Below, piece after piece: positions 14,338 to 28,924 of a stretch of DNA of 64,000 bases (position 1 is its first letter; each line of letters opens with the position of its first letter). Under the pieces are notes generated by a model. The model saw only the letters and a list, made by a program, of their open reading frames with translations, searched no databases and was not told where the DNA came from. This DNA comes from Megalonaias nervosa (Eukaryota; Mollusca; Bivalvia; Unionida; Unionidae). Position numbers and translations under genes: made by a program. The stretch spans positions 42,441 to 106,440 of the forward strand of contig JAECUM010011166.1 of NCBI GenBank assembly GCA_016617855.1, given 5' to 3'.

Positions 14338-14557
14338 TACTGTATATACTCATTTACATGTCAAATCCAACTGCAAACTGTACAGACCCAAATCTGCCAT
14401 CACATAATGCATTGGTAGATCTGGGTTTATCCAGTTTGTAAGGGGAAATCACTGTAACAAACTACAATGATCCATCTCTGTCACCACATTATTAGAAAGC
14501 TGATCAAGGTTAATGTTGTTTGCAATTGTATTGGAAGTTTATCTCAATATATACAGT
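14338..14557. mobile_element. Palindromic MITE-like element, copy 8 (diverged)
   Basis: Left end TGTATATACTCATTTACATG with AATCCAACTGCAAACTG; the right end is eroded to GTTTATCTCAATATATACAG. Confidence 0.75.
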
Positions 14558-16101
14558 AACTGATGTCTTGGCTACAATTGTATGTAAAAATGAAAAAAAT
14601 TAAAGTAGTCTACAACTTAATGAATTAGGTAGCAAAGAAACATCATCAATTTCAGCAGCAAATTATAAAATCAATTCAGACATCATATCACAATCTTTTA
14701 ATTATTTTATAAAATTAACATTGATTGCATGGAATTTTAATTCAACAATACAAAAAAGATTATGGACTGTTACTTTCAGAAACTTAATCTAGAATTCTCA
14801 TAGCTAACAAGGTCACATGTGCTGAAACATTTTGGTTTCCTCATAACAACTTCAGCTTTGCAAAACAACATCCAGTAATGACAAGGGGATGGTTTTTAGA
14901 TCACTGTGTTAAAATTATAAAACAGCTGCAGATTCTACATGCTGTTTTATTGAACTGTAAAATATAGTTACTGGCTTCCACTTTTCATCAGCCAATATCA
15001 TATGTTTAACTCAACAAAAGTATGTACTAAACGTAGGAAAAACTCATAACTATGTAAAATCATTTGAAAAATATAACATCAAAAAGATCAAAACTTGTTT
15101 GATTCAAACCAAGGATTCTTTCAAGTATTTTTATAACCATAAATGATTAAAAATGTTCAAATAAGAATCCTTTAAGCCAAAGCAGATCTGGATTATTAAC
15201 ATAAATTTCTTTGTAGCCAGAAGGACAAGTAGATTAAAAATATAATTGTCCTGCTGAATTTTCACTAGTCCTTCCCTCAAAACAATGTCAGACACATATC
15301 AAGATTAACCACTGAAATTGTAACAGAAAATTTACTAGCCTAGGGCTACCAATAACTTTGAGGCCTGTAAAGGTACAGTATAGTGTTATGTTTTTTGTGC
15401 CATGTGATTTTCAACAAGATGCTACATTTGGCATATTTCCAATTTTTCTGCATTCTTTTTTCTCCTTCCTGCTTTATGTTGTATTCAGTTCTATGAACTC
15501 AGCCTCACATGACATGTTTTATGTCTTAGAAGTTTTTGTCATGATGGACAAAATAAACCTCACCAAGGAAGAGTAGCCATTTTTGTAATAATATAACACT
15601 AGCTGTATGATTGTCATTTCCTGTGCAAGTCAGATAGCACCTGTAGATCCTTATTTGATGAAAATTTTGACATACTTCTCAAAAAAGGAAAGTCATCTAT
15701 TTTTTAAAAATAGTCAATCCCTATTGATTTTTCTTCAATTCAAAAGTTTCTACTTAATTTCCGACTCCATTATTTTTCTCCTTTGCTTTAATCCACAATC
15801 TCAAGTACCAACGACAGTCCTTGAAAAGCTTATCATTCAATACAGGATAATAATTTCAAATCATTGAATTCGGAGACAGATAATGTGAGCACAGTTCCAA
15901 TTCTATTCATAAAGACCTCTTCAAGTTTTTATTAGAGGCAAACACAGTTCAAACTTACCTCCTTCAAAGAATCAATTAAGAAGGTGAAGTTTTCAATTGG
16001 AGTAATCAAAATCCCCAAAATTAATTTTCTTGAAGCCCTATCCCATGTATCTGGGAATGTGAAGGTTTTGTGTATTTTCTAAAGTTAAAACTGACTGAAA
16101 A

Positions 16102-16575
16102 TTACAGTGTACCTGTACTGATGTCTTGAGATTTAATATATGTGACTGTACACAACCTGGCTGAATGGTACCATGTACCTGTACTGATGTCTTGAGATTT
16201 AAAATGTGACTGTACACAACCTGGCTGAATGGTACAGTGTATCTGTCTTGATGTCTTGAGATTTAATATATGTGACTGTACACAACCTAGCTGAATGGTA
16301 CAGTGTAGCTGTACTGATGTCTTGAGATTTAATATATGTGACTGTACACAAACTGGCTGAATGGTAGTGTACCTGTACTGATGTCTTGAGATTTGACTGT
16401 ACCCAACTGGCTGAATGGTACAGTGTACCTGTACTGATGTCTTGAGATTTAATATGTGACTGTACACAACCTGACTGAATGGTAGTCTACTTGTACTTGT
16501 GTCTTGAGATCTGACTGTACTCAACCTGGCTGAATGATACAGTGTACATGTACTGATGTCTTGAGATTTAATATA
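16102..16575. repeat. Minisatellite, ~50-66 bp unit, eight copies
   Basis: Copies share GATGTCTTGAGATTTAATAT, GTGACTGTACACAACCTGG and CTGAATGGTACAGTGTACC. A 140-codon minus-strand open frame runs through it because several units are multiples of three; it is not a gene. Confidence 0.9.
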
Positions 16576-16801
16576 TATGACCCATCTATTAAATTTAAGT
16601 TAAGCCATCCATGGGTGGGGAGGAAAAGGTTATGTCAGTATTATTATGCTATACACAACTGAAAATCATTAAAATATGGAACTTTATAATTCTAAACTGC
16701 TAGATATGTTATAATGAATGCAATAATTTTATTTTTCCTAAAAGTAAATGTAAATTTATGAGATGATAATAATTTTCATACTTAAGTCTGATAAAAACAT
16801 C

Positions 16802-16852
<51 letters not shown>
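16802..16852. repeat. (TAA)n microsatellite
   Basis: About 17 perfect trinucleotide copies. Confidence 0.95.
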
Positions 16853-16854
<2 letters not shown>

Positions 16855-17437
16855 TGTGTAATGTCTAAAAATGTAAGCTAAAAATCAGCATGAAATCTTA
16901 CTGATACAAATTACTCCTTGTTTTTCCACTGTCCATGAAACATATTCTATTGTGACCAAATACAAACCTGGGAATTCTTTCCAAAATCAGATAAAAATCA
17001 AGTTTGAAAACAAAATTAATAATTACCCACATACCATATGACTTCCATGGCATAATGGGACATTTAGTAATACCAGAAAACTAGTAAACATTAAAAACAC
17101 AAAAAAGCCACCACAGTCAAAGCAGTTATGTGACCCCACATGTTCACTGCAAAAATTATTTAAGTAATTCACAAGACAGTTCTTTGATGCAGTTAGTACA
17201 ATACCAGATTACTTCATTCATTCTAATGACCTGGGGACTGGAACAATCCCTGATGTATTACAACATTCTTTATAATATCCAGGATGCTAATGAAATAATT
17301 CTGAAGTCTTTAATTGGGGATATTTATTAAATGAACTAACCAAGACCTACTGCATGCTCTTTGCTTTTTCTCTCAAATCCTGCCCGAGGGTTGTCTCACC
17401 CTTGAAATAACTTGTTTTTAGGTGAACATGAACTACT

Positions 17438-17640
17438 ACTATATTTACTCAATTACAAGACAAGTTCAACAGCAAACAGCACAGATGCAAATCTGCCAGC
17501 ACATTAATCTGGGTCTGTGCAGTTTATTAGAAGTAACCAGTAGAACAAACAAGATATACTGTGATCTTCAGGAACACCATCCTACAACAGATCAGGATCT
17601 TTGCTGCTTGCAGTTTGACTCAACTTATAAGTGAGTATAG
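17438..17640. mobile_element. Palindromic MITE-like element, copy 9
   Basis: Left end TATTTACTCAATTACAAGAC, right end ACTCAACTTATAAGTGAGTA. The right end continues into a 20 bp tandem repeat that seems to be an amplification of the element's own terminus. Confidence 0.8.
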
Positions 17641-17692
17641 ATGGTATGTAAGTGAGTATAGATGGTATGTAAGTGAGTATAGATGGTATGTG
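17625..17692. repeat. 20 bp tandem repeat, three copies, at a MITE end
   Basis: AGTGAGTATAGATGGTATGT is repeated three times directly after MITE copy 9 and shares its terminal sequence. Confidence 0.85.
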
Positions 17693-19317
17693 TAAACAAA
17701 GTGTTAAATGTGGCACAATAGGATCTGCATTGTCCAAAAACAGCATGGCACCGCACTGTCCAGTATTAAAACTCACTTCAGGGGTCATAACTTGGCATCT
17801 CCTGATAAAAGTCTACATGGAATTTTCATGCACACACATGTACATACTCACAAAACATACCACAGTTGTGGATTTAGCTGCTGACCCAGGTGGTCAGTAA
17901 CTAAAAGATTTTAATGTGGGCAATTTAATATTGAGACACACATGTCCATGGGGCCAGTTAAAGTTTCTAAAGTTGTTATTACATGAACTCCATTACATCA
18001 TGAAGTTTCTTCTGACAATGTTTTCTGATGTCAGGTACATTCTTCTGCTTTTGTCCAAAAGGTTTTCAGAATACTGTAATTTAACAAGTTAATGAAATTA
18101 TTTATATTTCATTGGAAGGGCTAACTGATTTTCTGTGGCCAGTTAATTTTGATATGTGCTGGCCAATGAACAAATCTATGTTAAATATTGCTGGGATGAT
18201 ACACATGAGGTGGTACAATGTGTATCACAATACAGGTGTTGTGATACAATATACATGATACATTTCAAGTGTTTAGTCATACAAGAATTTCTACTCTTCA
18301 TGATATTGTTCGTAAATATGTGCCATTATATTAAAATTGACTTTAAAAAATTATGTAAACATTAATGAATACAAAATAAATACGCAAATAATACATAAAG
18401 TTTTCAGTTATCCTTTATTTTAACCAAGAAAGTAATCAAAACTTCAAGAGAAAATGTCTTCTCCTAAGCCACAGACAATTGACTAAAGTTCTGAACTTGT
18501 GCTCAGAATATCCCAATATCAAGAAATATCTGTCAGTAAAATGTAAAAATCATATCAGTATTTCTTTCTGCATAGTACAGTTCTGGAATTACATTTTCGG
18601 ACCAATGTTTTCTGTAATGAATACCACAGATCTAGAACGTGGATAAATTTTTTGAACTCTTTATGACAAACTATTGACAGAGGTCTTGTATCGGAAGCAA
18701 GGAAAATTTGTGTCCATCATGTAACTATCTAGACTTGTTGGGAGTTAGCTAGATATTTATTTTGCCTTCCAAACATTTTTGCCATATATGCCTCATCAGA
18801 TACAAGCAATTTTCTAACCGATTTTTCAGATTTAATTTCACTTAGAGTTTAACTTTTCACATCAGAAATATTAGGGCGATGTCAAGTATGATGTGTTCAC
18901 ATATTCTGTTCTTGTTCTAGTACATTTCTACAGACTCTACTCTATTTCAGACTCCAATTCTGCATATATACCAGGCGTCAGAAATGGTTCCACAGAGATG
19001 ATAATCTGACCCAGTTAAACTGCAAATATCGACAATCTATCCTTCAGCTCCTTTTGCTGGACATTAACTGACTTGTCAATATATACCTGCAAAAGATCAG
19101 TTCTCCAATCATTTTTCATATTACATTATGCTCTGAATACTCTTCATAATGGAGATAAGAATAAACTTCATACCAAACACATGGGACTGGCCGAGATTGA
19201 TGCAGTTAACTTCTGATGGACTTGCTTCATGTTGCACCCTGGATCTAGTGTGTTAAGTGTAACAGAAGGACACATGGACAAGAGACTGTTTGCATTGTAA
19301 GTGTGCTCAAGAGGAGC

Positions 19318-19690
19318 AAAATGGTTAGATTCTGGTGACCTTTTCATGGAAATCACTGGGCCAAAATGGTTAGATTCTGGTGACCTTTTCATGGAAATCA
19401 CTGGGCCAAACATGGTTAGATTCTGATGACCTTTTCATGGAAATCATTGGGCCAAACATGGTTAGATTCTGGTGACCTTTTCATGGAAATCACTGGGCCA
19501 AACATGGTTAGATTCTGGTGACCTTTTCATGGAAATCATGGGGCCAAACATGGTTAGATTCTGGTGACCTTTTCATGGAAATCACTGGGCCAAACATGGT
19601 TAGATTCTGGTGACCTTTTCATGGAAATCACTGGGCCAAACATGGTTAGATTCTGGTGACCGTTTCATGGAAATCACTCGGCCAAACGTT
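19318..19690. repeat. Minisatellite, ~46 bp unit, eight copies
   Basis: Near-identical units with ATGGTTAGATTCTGGTGACC and TTTTCATGGAAATCACTGG. Confidence 0.95.
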
Positions 19691-22600
19691 ACAGGAAACC
19701 TACTTTCTCTTGTTGCATTACACTGTTATGTTCATGTGTATTCAGCAGACAAATTGATTGACACAAGTTTTAATAGTTCTAATTATCTGAATTATTTTTT
19801 AGATATAAAGAAAGTGATCTAATACAAAAATCAATAAATAAGGTGTAATCCAATGGAATCTGAGTTTGATCATGTACCAAAATAAATGGAGTTTCGTGCA
19901 TACAGGGCCATAGGTACAGTATGGATATCAAATTCTGTAATTTTCTAAACAGGCAAGAGAACCGATTTGGGGGAAAAAAAACGTGCTTATTCTTCTTTGT
20001 TTCCACTTATACATATAAAACATCTTTACAAACATGTTTGTAGTACAAATTCTGATCTACTTCTAGATAATGACATCATTCTGTGTTCAACACTATTAAT
20101 TCAGACACAGTGTTTTAGATCCAATCTCTCATCTTTTTTAGTTTTTGAAGGATCAGTTGAACCTCCTTTAAATAACTAGACTAGCTGAAAGTCTAAACCT
20201 CTCCACAAGACACAAGCACCATTAACATAGAGCTTTAGTTTCCCATCTGTACTGTTGTTCCTTCTGTCTGAGCATGCAATCTAACAAAGCATGAAATCTA
20301 CAGTTACTATCTCTGATCCAAAGACAATGGGCCATGGAACAATCTTAAGATCTGCATGCTTGTGATGGGAGAATACAGGATATGTAATACCTTGAACATC
20401 CTCAGATTGGACAAAGACTTTACAGTTCCCCTAAAATACTGAAATAAAACCTAATCCACTGTGATCAGATACAAACTGGGAGATTGTAGCCAAGTCATTT
20501 TAGAATTATACACAATCCTATAGATATGTGGTGATTCACAGACAATGCTTCATTAAATGGACTATTCAATGTCAAAAGATGTCAATATTTTTGTCTACAT
20601 TCCTGGCTGTATAGCAACTTTAAAGATTTCAACCTGTCACCAACTGATGGACTGTATCCAAGTACTAAGTGACAGACAACTAAGACAGAGATAATCAAAT
20701 CACTATCAAGATGACTTCTAGTATCCAGGTCAGTCGCATAGCATCCACCCTCCAACCTTATCCCCACAACAGCAAAGGGGCCAGGGAGAGCCAGCAGGAA
20801 CATTCCCATCAAAAGCGTTTTCTTTTAATGGGAGGGGAACTCAGAATGGGGGTGGGGGGCACAATTTATTCCTGTGTCACTGATCCAAGTTCTAAATGGC
20901 TAACAATTAAGGAGATCGTCAAATCTGCATCAATCTGCCTTCTATTATTTTAAATATTAGCAAAAAATACCAGTTTCATTGAAAATTTAGGTTACACTGG
21001 TATATAAAATGTATAGCCCAGTATATACACCAGCCATTATGCCATCAAAGATAATACTACAGTTTCTTCTCTAAACTTATATAAATGGCGGCAGGCTGTT
21101 TTTGTATATAGTAAAAAAAAGGACAAGATAAGCTTCCAAAATACACATAAACATATTCTGGACCTGGTTAACATAAAATGAATTATTTTGGAGACAGCAG
21201 TGGATCATACATGTCAACTTCAATTTATTTGTTAAACAGTAACAGATGTCTAAAACAATGTTACAGTGTAGTCATGTCTCATAAAAAGCAGATCCTTTCT
21301 CCGATAACTTTAACCAACAAAGATTCAGATTCCTCTGTATGTTAATTCCACAGCTGAAATTATTTGGACAATCTCAGCGAGAAAAAAAAAAAAAAATGCC
21401 CAGGATATATGTTAGTGCAGTAATTTAAAACAATACAATTTGTTTGCTGGAAATTTTTTTGCAAGAATGAAACTATAATCCATTCTGACCACCAAAGCTA
21501 TTCTGTAATTTGACTGGCTATAGGATTTACTAAAAAACCTGTGAAAGAAGAAACACACATTTACACATATCTTCTCAATCAATTTCATAAATGACTGAAT
21601 TGGTCCAAATGGCAGCTAATTGAAATTATATGCATATAATCAAAGTACAATCAAAAGGATTGGCATTAATGTTGCAAAGGGAGTTGAAATATTAAACAAG
21701 GAGCTTGTATCAGCTTGATCAAAACAAATGGAAAACAAACTTTTGGTTGAAAGTATCGACATTCAATGAAGAAAGTGTACAGTATTCCTGACAGAACATC
21801 CTTTAGGGAAATAATGGTCAGCTGATTGGAAAATCCAATAAACCACCAGAAATAAATGATGTGGTTGTATACATCTATTTAAACCTTGCCATATAATACT
21901 GAAAATGTGACATGGTTAACAATTCTATATATTTGTATGCATTCAGCATAAAAATATTCAGTAAAAGAAAATTGTTGGGAACAATTCCATTTAATAGGCA
22001 AAAATTTTCCCCCCTACTGCACTGGTTTTAAAATTAGGGTAGGTAGATATTTTTTTTTAAACATTATATACATTACAGTGATTAGTATATATAATGTACT
22101 TCAAAGTACCGGGCAAAACTGGCTCATTTACATGCACAAATCAATTTTGGGATGTTTTTTTTTAAACCTTTTTTGTACCCTGGTGGAAAAAATTCTAGGG
22201 TCAGCAATGAGAAACAGGGATGGTTGATTGACTGGAAAAACACATATATTTGGGAAAGTGCCTCAACGAAATGGTATTCATTCAGACTTGAAACATTTCA
22301 CTCTTCATTTAGAGTGCCAGACAAAATATTAATTAAGAACAACTCATCCAAAGTTCTTAATTAATGTAAACAAATCTTTCCTTTTTATAATGCAGAGAAT
22401 TTAGAATTTTCTTTATAAATGAATAGCTGAAATTAATCATCAAATTGGATCTTTAATTTCAATGGCTAAAACAACTTTCAATTAGTACATTTAGTCTATG
22501 ACAGGTTCAGTTTAGACTGGTCAATAAATAATGTTAACTTGGTAGACCACACTGCTCTTTTTGTTCCTGTATATTTACTGTTGAACCTTTGATGGTTCCA

Positions 22601-23099
22601 GTGAACAAACCTTGCTAATTGAAATGTCAACCTGAGTAAAATTCAATAGGGAGCAAAGCACCCTTGGTTGAAGCCATTAAAATTTCTTGATTAAGAGGAA
22701 TGGTCTTCTTTGACAAAATCAGTGCCAATTTCATGACAGTCAAGAAAAGAGTGAACTCAAAGACCTATGCAAGATCAAATGTCAATTACATTTAACAAGC
22801 AAGCTAAATTTCCACTCCCACCTCACAGGCAATTTTCACCAGGAAAATTGAAAAATCTGAGATTATCTTTGTAGATAGGGACTATCTGCAATGTGATATT
22901 ATTTTGATTGATCTTTACATATATAGGTAATAATGATGTGGAAGAACATTTAAATTCACACAAGACATTATCTGACAAATCATTGATTTGTAAATCCTTG
23001 TATCTGCACTATTTTATCAGTGGCAGATTTATTAGGGTTTAATCAACACCACATACATGCACCCCCCCCCCTTCACAATGATTAGAAAAATGTATAATG

Positions 23100-23425
23100 T
23101 GGTGTGTATGTGTGCATATGTTTTGGATTTTTAAAGAAGCTTTCACATCTTTCTCGTCATATCACTACGATGTCTGCCGTGTGCAAGTTTTATAGTTATG
23201 TCTAGCATGGGGCATCATGCTGCTGACGTTGCATGATGTCACACCCGGTCAGACTATCCTGACACCAGGCCCACTGGTCCTAACACTAGCCTCTTAATAC
23301 TGAGTGCCAAGTGAGGCAGCTGTAAATACCATTTTTATAAGTCTTTGGTATGACTCGTCCGGGGTTTGAACCCACGACCTCACACATCCACTTAGACCAC
23401 CAGCGTGGTAGTATAATGTGGAAAA
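23100..23425 (-). mobile_element. tRNA-derived SINE, family C, copy 1
   Basis: Reading the minus strand: a tRNA-like head with B-box GGGTTTGAACCCC (inverted as GGGGTTTGAACCCACGACC), a body containing the complements of CTGACACCAGG and GTCCTAACACTAG, and a GT-rich end. Copies at 27060 and 40165 align along nearly the whole length. Confidence 0.8.
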
Positions 23426-24924
23426 CGCATTGATGCTATCTGCCTGAACAGTACAAATTTTACTTTTAAAATGGGATATATAGCAATTTTAGAAACAAAC
23501 ATGCATAATCATTTTCAAAATTTATCTGCCCCATATTTCATGATTATCACCTGGCTCTTGGAACTTACCGTACATCTCAAAATGGGTCACCTTAACCATT
23601 ACAATTTCAAATCTGTGTAACTAAAATGTTTTTGTCAAAGTTTTATGAAATTGCCAGAAATTACTAACACATTCTATCAAAAAAAATATGATTCTTTTAT
23701 CTGAAAGAGAAATTAAAATTCCAAAAATAAACATCCATGCAAAAAAATAAATAAACAAATTGGGGTGAGGTGAGTACAGCATTCTCTTTAAAAGAATGGT
23801 GCAGTATGAATTTTATTACAAAATCATAAACCACAAAACTTAAGAGAGATTTAGTCATTCATTAACAAGCTAAATTTGACTGGTGAAATGCACTAAACTT
23901 AGTTTTAAAAATTACACTCTACACTACATAGGTCAAGGCTTGGCCAAACTGATAGTGGCGCATTTTCTTTAAAAAGAAAATATATTAATCAGTGATTACT
24001 TTGAAAAACATCTAATATTTAATAAGGACACAAATACGTTGTGCTTCTTTGCTGACAATAATTCTGAATACATGCCTTTAATATTTATTTATCAGACCCT
24101 CATAATTCAGGTCTGCATTAAAAAAAAAAAACCTTTTATAAACAACAAAAATAAAACTAAAGCACATTTATCATAGAAATTCCTTAAATTGGCACAAATA
24201 TACTACACTCCCTAACTACACTATATAGTAGTCCTTACACTGGGACTAATAGTCCTAAGCTAATATCAAAGTAAAGTATGTACTGTATGATTTTAAAAAC
24301 TGAAACCTAGCAAAATATGGTGGAGTGCTTTTTCAACCCCTTGGTATATGTGTAATGCCATTTCATCTCTGAAATAATTATGAGAAAATTATTTAAATAA
24401 CTCTTCCAAAAAAAAGGGTTACCATCTCAGCCTCAACTATTAAGAACAAAAAAATAACAAACCTGGTTTGTTTTAATAACACAAGGCACTTTTTAAAATC
24501 TATATAATAAATACATTGGAAGAAATGAAATGAATGAAACAAAAACTCAAACAAGATTTAAATTATTTCTAATTGTTTCAGACACAACTTTGCTATCCTT
24601 CTGGATAAGCAATAAGCTCAGCAGTGGCTGCCTATGTCAAAATTGAAACTGAAAAGTACATGAATCACTCACTGTGCACCTATGGAGTACTGCACATATC
24701 AGAGAAAGCAGAATTCTCAAAGCCTACAACTGATCACAAGTGACATGTTTAAAACAACTTAAGTACAAGTTGTTCCAGCCAAGCAATTATTATAGATACT
24801 GTTTATTTAATGTGACTTGAATTGAAATAAACAGGAACAAAACAACAGAAATTATGATACAAGGCAAAGTGGTTGAAATAGTTACCATCTTCCATGAAAT
24901 TTCACTATTAACACATCAGGACTT

Positions 24925-25110
24925 TGCCTGTGCCAACTATTCCCCTTTCAATTTCTTCAATGATGTTCAGGCCAAATCCACACATCTTGCCTTGCCCAAG
25001 AACACACCACAGTAGCTGACCCAGACTTGTCCAGTGGTAGGATTTGAACTCACAACCTGTTGGTCATGAGTCCGGCATGCTAAAGACAGTGCTATTGCGG
25101 CTCTTGTAAT
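24925..25110 (-). mobile_element. tRNA-derived SINE, family A, inverted copy
   Basis: CTTGCCCAAGAACACACC is the complement of the family A body, and GATTTGAACTCACAACC is the complement of the B-box. Confidence 0.7.
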
Positions 25111-25837
25111 GCTTTTGTCTTGACACAGCCGAGACAAATCTAATATGTAATAAGAATATCAACAGTATATGCACAACTCACCATTACGGAATGTACTAAT
25201 AAAAACAGCTGTGAAAATGGTCAGGATCTATTACCACAAAGTCAAATTCTATGGCTTCCATTTCATTATGTCCTGTGCGTGTGTGTCAGCATGTGGGGGA
25301 GGGGGATGATTCAATATTGGCATGCACTTAATAATATTTGGTTTCCAGTCAGTTTTCTTCTAAACAGATGAGTGGAAACCATTTCAATCAACATCTATTT
25401 TTTTAACATCTAATTTTTTTCTTAAAAATATGTAAATGAAGTGAATGATAATTGAAAATCTTTACCCATTATGTAATCCATACTCAAGTGTTCATATCAT
25501 CTTCCATAGTGGAATGTGTTTAGTTGTATAATGTATCATGTTTCTTTTGCTTGTCTATTGATATTAAACTAAACCTGGTCCAAAGTAATTACTTGTTTTT
25601 TTTCAAAGTAATGGTAACTGGTACTGTAAATCTTTTTTGTAGCTTATGAATGTAACTCTACAAAAATAAATTGGACAAGATAATTGCATGACTAAGTTTA
25701 TCAGCAACTTTTCAATAATTAAAACAATAAATATGTATTAAAAAACAACACATCAATGAATGATTATTCAACATATAAATAAAATTAATATGACATCGGC
25801 AATGAGGTAAAAATAGTTACTACTTCATATTTTTAAG

Positions 25838-26080
25838 GGTCTCCAAGTGGCTGAGTGGTGTAAGGTTCTCACCTTTACAGAACACTGACATCTCACCTCT
25901 GTCCATGTTGGTTTGAGTCAGCCAAAATGGGTATGCAAGACAGCTTGCCAAAATGTTCCATTTGGTCAGTGGTTATCCCAGGGTTTTTCCCTGGTTCTTC
26001 CTCCACCAGATACAATGGCTACCATGTATGTCTATCACACACTGAAAAACTGCATTAAACCCACAAAAACATATTTTGTA
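25838..26080 (+). mobile_element. tRNA-derived SINE, family B, diverged copy
   Basis: Shares GTGGCTGAGTGGTGTAAGG, ACTGACATCTCACCTCTGTC, TTCTTCCTCCACCAG and CTACCATGTATG with the copy at 8620, ending in GCATTAAACCC. Confidence 0.75.
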
Positions 26081-27059
26081 AAAAATAACTTTTAGAATCA
26101 TTTTCAAAGGTGATCAGCCACTAGATGCCTATTGTTAAGCAATTATATGCACATCCATGTCTGAACAAGTTCTCCAGCAAGGAATGTTCAAATTGACATT
26201 GCAAGCTGTTTTACATGCTTAAAGTATTTATACTCTTACCAAGACACATGTTCTTGTCATGACATATGCTCATGCAATGACACATGTTATTGCCATGACA
26301 CATGCCATGACATGTTCTTGCCATGACATATGCTCAAGTACCTTGATATAAAAACAGCCTACTGTAATACTGTGCAAAGTCCAGTGGCACAAATGCTTGT
26401 GGTTGTATGCCAAGGTGGTGCTATAATAATAATTTTTTCATGTGAAACTTGTTCAGTTGGGATTCCAGATCCACAGACAGGCACCATCATTTATCCAAAT
26501 TTTCAGACGTGAAAAAAGAAAAAAAATTCTAACTGACTGAACAATTTTTTTTGTTAAAAATGAAATGCAATATCTTTATTATATTCTGCATGTATAATAC
26601 CAAAAAGAAGAGAGCTAGGTGATGGTGGTATTATAACCCTGCATGCTAATAAAGAACACTTTTACATGTACATGCTACCATTATAATGTATTCATGTTTT
26701 CTTTCACAAATAAAGAATAACAGTTGCAATTATGGTGTTTGTTCATCTTATGTTCATATGGATACACTGCTTAACTTACAATTATGGTTTACAAATGTAT
26801 AGTTGAGCCAGAGGCATGTTTCTTAGATCCCCCAATAACGTTTCCAGTTGACCAACCATCTCTGTTTTTCACTGTCAACCCTAGCACTTTTTTCCCCCCA
26901 CAGTAAAAAAAAAATATAAAAAATATCACATTGAATATATATATTTTCAAAAATTTAATAAATGATCAGTCTACACTAATTTTAAAGTCAGTGCAATAGG
27001 AAACATTATTTTTTGCCTAATCAATTTATCTGTATCATTTAGACTGAATCCCCATTTTA

Positions 27060-27330
27060 TTCTGCATGTGTACATGTGTGTGTGTGATGTGGATTTTTAA
27101 AGGAGCTTAAACAATTTTTCAGTCATATTGCTACCATGTCTACAGTGTGGCAGTTTATAGTGATGTCTAGCACTGGAGCATCATGCTGCAGACATGTAAC
27201 ATGATGTCCCACCCAGTCCGATTATCCTGACACCAGGACAACCAGTCCTAACACTAGCATCTTAATGCTGACCGCCTTAGTCAGGCAGCTGTTAGTACCA
27301 TTTTTTAAAAGTCTTTGCACATACCCATGG
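27060..27330 (-). mobile_element. tRNA-derived SINE, family C, copy 2 (tRNA head missing)
   Basis: The body aligns with the copies at 23100 and 40165 (TCAGTCATATTGCTACCATG, GATGTCTAGCACTGG) but stops before the tRNA-like head. Confidence 0.75.
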
Positions 27331-27464
27331 AGTCAACACAGTGGCAATGCTATATTGAACAGATCATCTCCATCTTGAAGATTTGATGGCTTTATTTATA
27401 AGAAAGGACATAGTTTTAGTTTTAATGTACAGTAGTGTGTACTGAAAGTAAAATTACTTTGGCC

Positions 27465-27600
27465 TTAGCACAGTGGCATAGCTTGGGGAGGGCGGGGACA
27501 GTTGTCCCCCGGTGCCATGTTTATGTTTTGTCCCCGGGCGCTAAGTAAGGGGGCAGCAAGTTTATGTTTTGTCCCCGGGTGCTAAGTACCCTCACGTGAA
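27465..27600. repeat. Short GC-rich repeat with internal duplication
   Basis: A GGCATAGCTTGGGGAGGG stretch is followed by two copies of a block with GTTTATGTTTTGTCCCCGGG and TGCTAAGTA. It stands out by GC content in an AT-rich area and is probably a transposon fragment. Confidence 0.5.
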
Positions 27601-28689
27601 AATAGTTATCCCCTACAGAAATTAAAGCCTCCTGAAGAACTCTGGATATAATTTGTGTAATGAAAGCAATTTTATAGGTCTGATAACTGTTTATTCAGTT
27701 GCCAACTTTTGGGCAAAAAATGTTTATGCTTCAACTGAATGTTTTTGTTACAAAAATGTACTTGGTGTGGAAAAATGTTATAAATGATCGAAATTAATAA
27801 CAGAATTTGAAAACAAGGTGTCCAGAAACTGGAGGGTCTAGATATTTGACTTGTAGATGATAACGTATAGCCTACATTGCTTGATGAAAAATACCTTACA
27901 TAATCAAAGTGGCCAGTATTTGGGTTCCAGTGTTGGAGTATCCTCTACTTGTTAGAGGATTTATTGTGGATCTTCTAGCCAAATGACTCCAATAAATTAG
28001 TATACCTTCCCTCAACTTAGGTGGCCGAATTAACCACTTTTAATCACAGCATTTTGATAAGATACGCTGTTTTTATTATTTTGTTTTTGCAATGAATTCG
28101 TCACAATTAAAGTTGGACAGTGTTGGTGCCTGACTGAACTTTTCTCTTGATAACTTGTATACAATGGGTCCAAAAACCCATCGATCACACTATAATATAT
28201 GCAAGAGCATAAATTACCAAGGAACAACCTCGTCCCCACAAATAAAATTAAGAAGGGGATACCATGCCTGTTGGACATCAGGGAAAAAAATGGGGAGCAG
28301 GGACCAGGCCTGTTCAATGGCTGAATACTCATTTTATAACTGCAATGGAATAATTGTCAATAATGAGCTCTATCTAATGAACTTGTTCACTTTTTTGTAT
28401 ACATTAACTTTATTTTCAAGATGCCCCATTTTCATGATACCCAACCTCCTAAAGATTGTTAACAATATTACTCCAAGAGTTAACATTACTCCAGGAAGTT
28501 TCAACTACTATCATATATATATGGAAACTGTATTTCATCAGTGTTTTTACTGTTCATTCACAGCAAAACAAAATTCCTTTCTTTCATAAACTTTGGACAT
28601 TTATTTCTTGAAACAACCATCTGTTAATAAAATATTCATGCAGTGATTTTATTACACTAGTGAACCTTCTACTCATCCTGTTTCGAGTG

Positions 28690-28900
28690 GGTTCTTTTCT
28701 TTTTCAGAAATTTCTAGTGTTATTTTTTGTTAAAGAAACCATTGTTTCTGGTGGATTTTTAGAAAGAGTTGTTTCTAGTGGGGTTTTTTTTAGAAAAAAG
28801 TTATTTCTAGTGGGGTTTTTTAAAAAGAGAGTTGTTTCTGGTCAGTCTTCAAGAAACAGTTGTCTCTTGTGGTTTTCTTCTAGAAAGAGATGTTACTAGT
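28690..28900. repeat. Degenerate ~40 bp tandem repeat
   Basis: Repeated GTTTCTAGTGGGGTTTTT and AGAAAGAGTTGTTTCT motifs. The short open frame here is repeat-derived. Confidence 0.6.
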
Positions 28901-28924
28901 GATTTTTAATAATTTTTAGTAAAT

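Noticed and set aside
16102..16524. 140-codon minus-strand gene
   Set aside because: It is the 65 bp minisatellite translated; repeated peptide units come from the DNA repeat.
18180..18270. Inverted repeat around GTATCACAATAC as a functional hairpin
   Set aside because: A short imperfect palindrome in AT-rich DNA; single copy in the window and no other support.
28155..28589. 144-codon plus-strand gene overlapping a 100-codon minus-strand frame
   Set aside because: No recognisable domain, AT-driven composition, no promoter or splice context that I can support.
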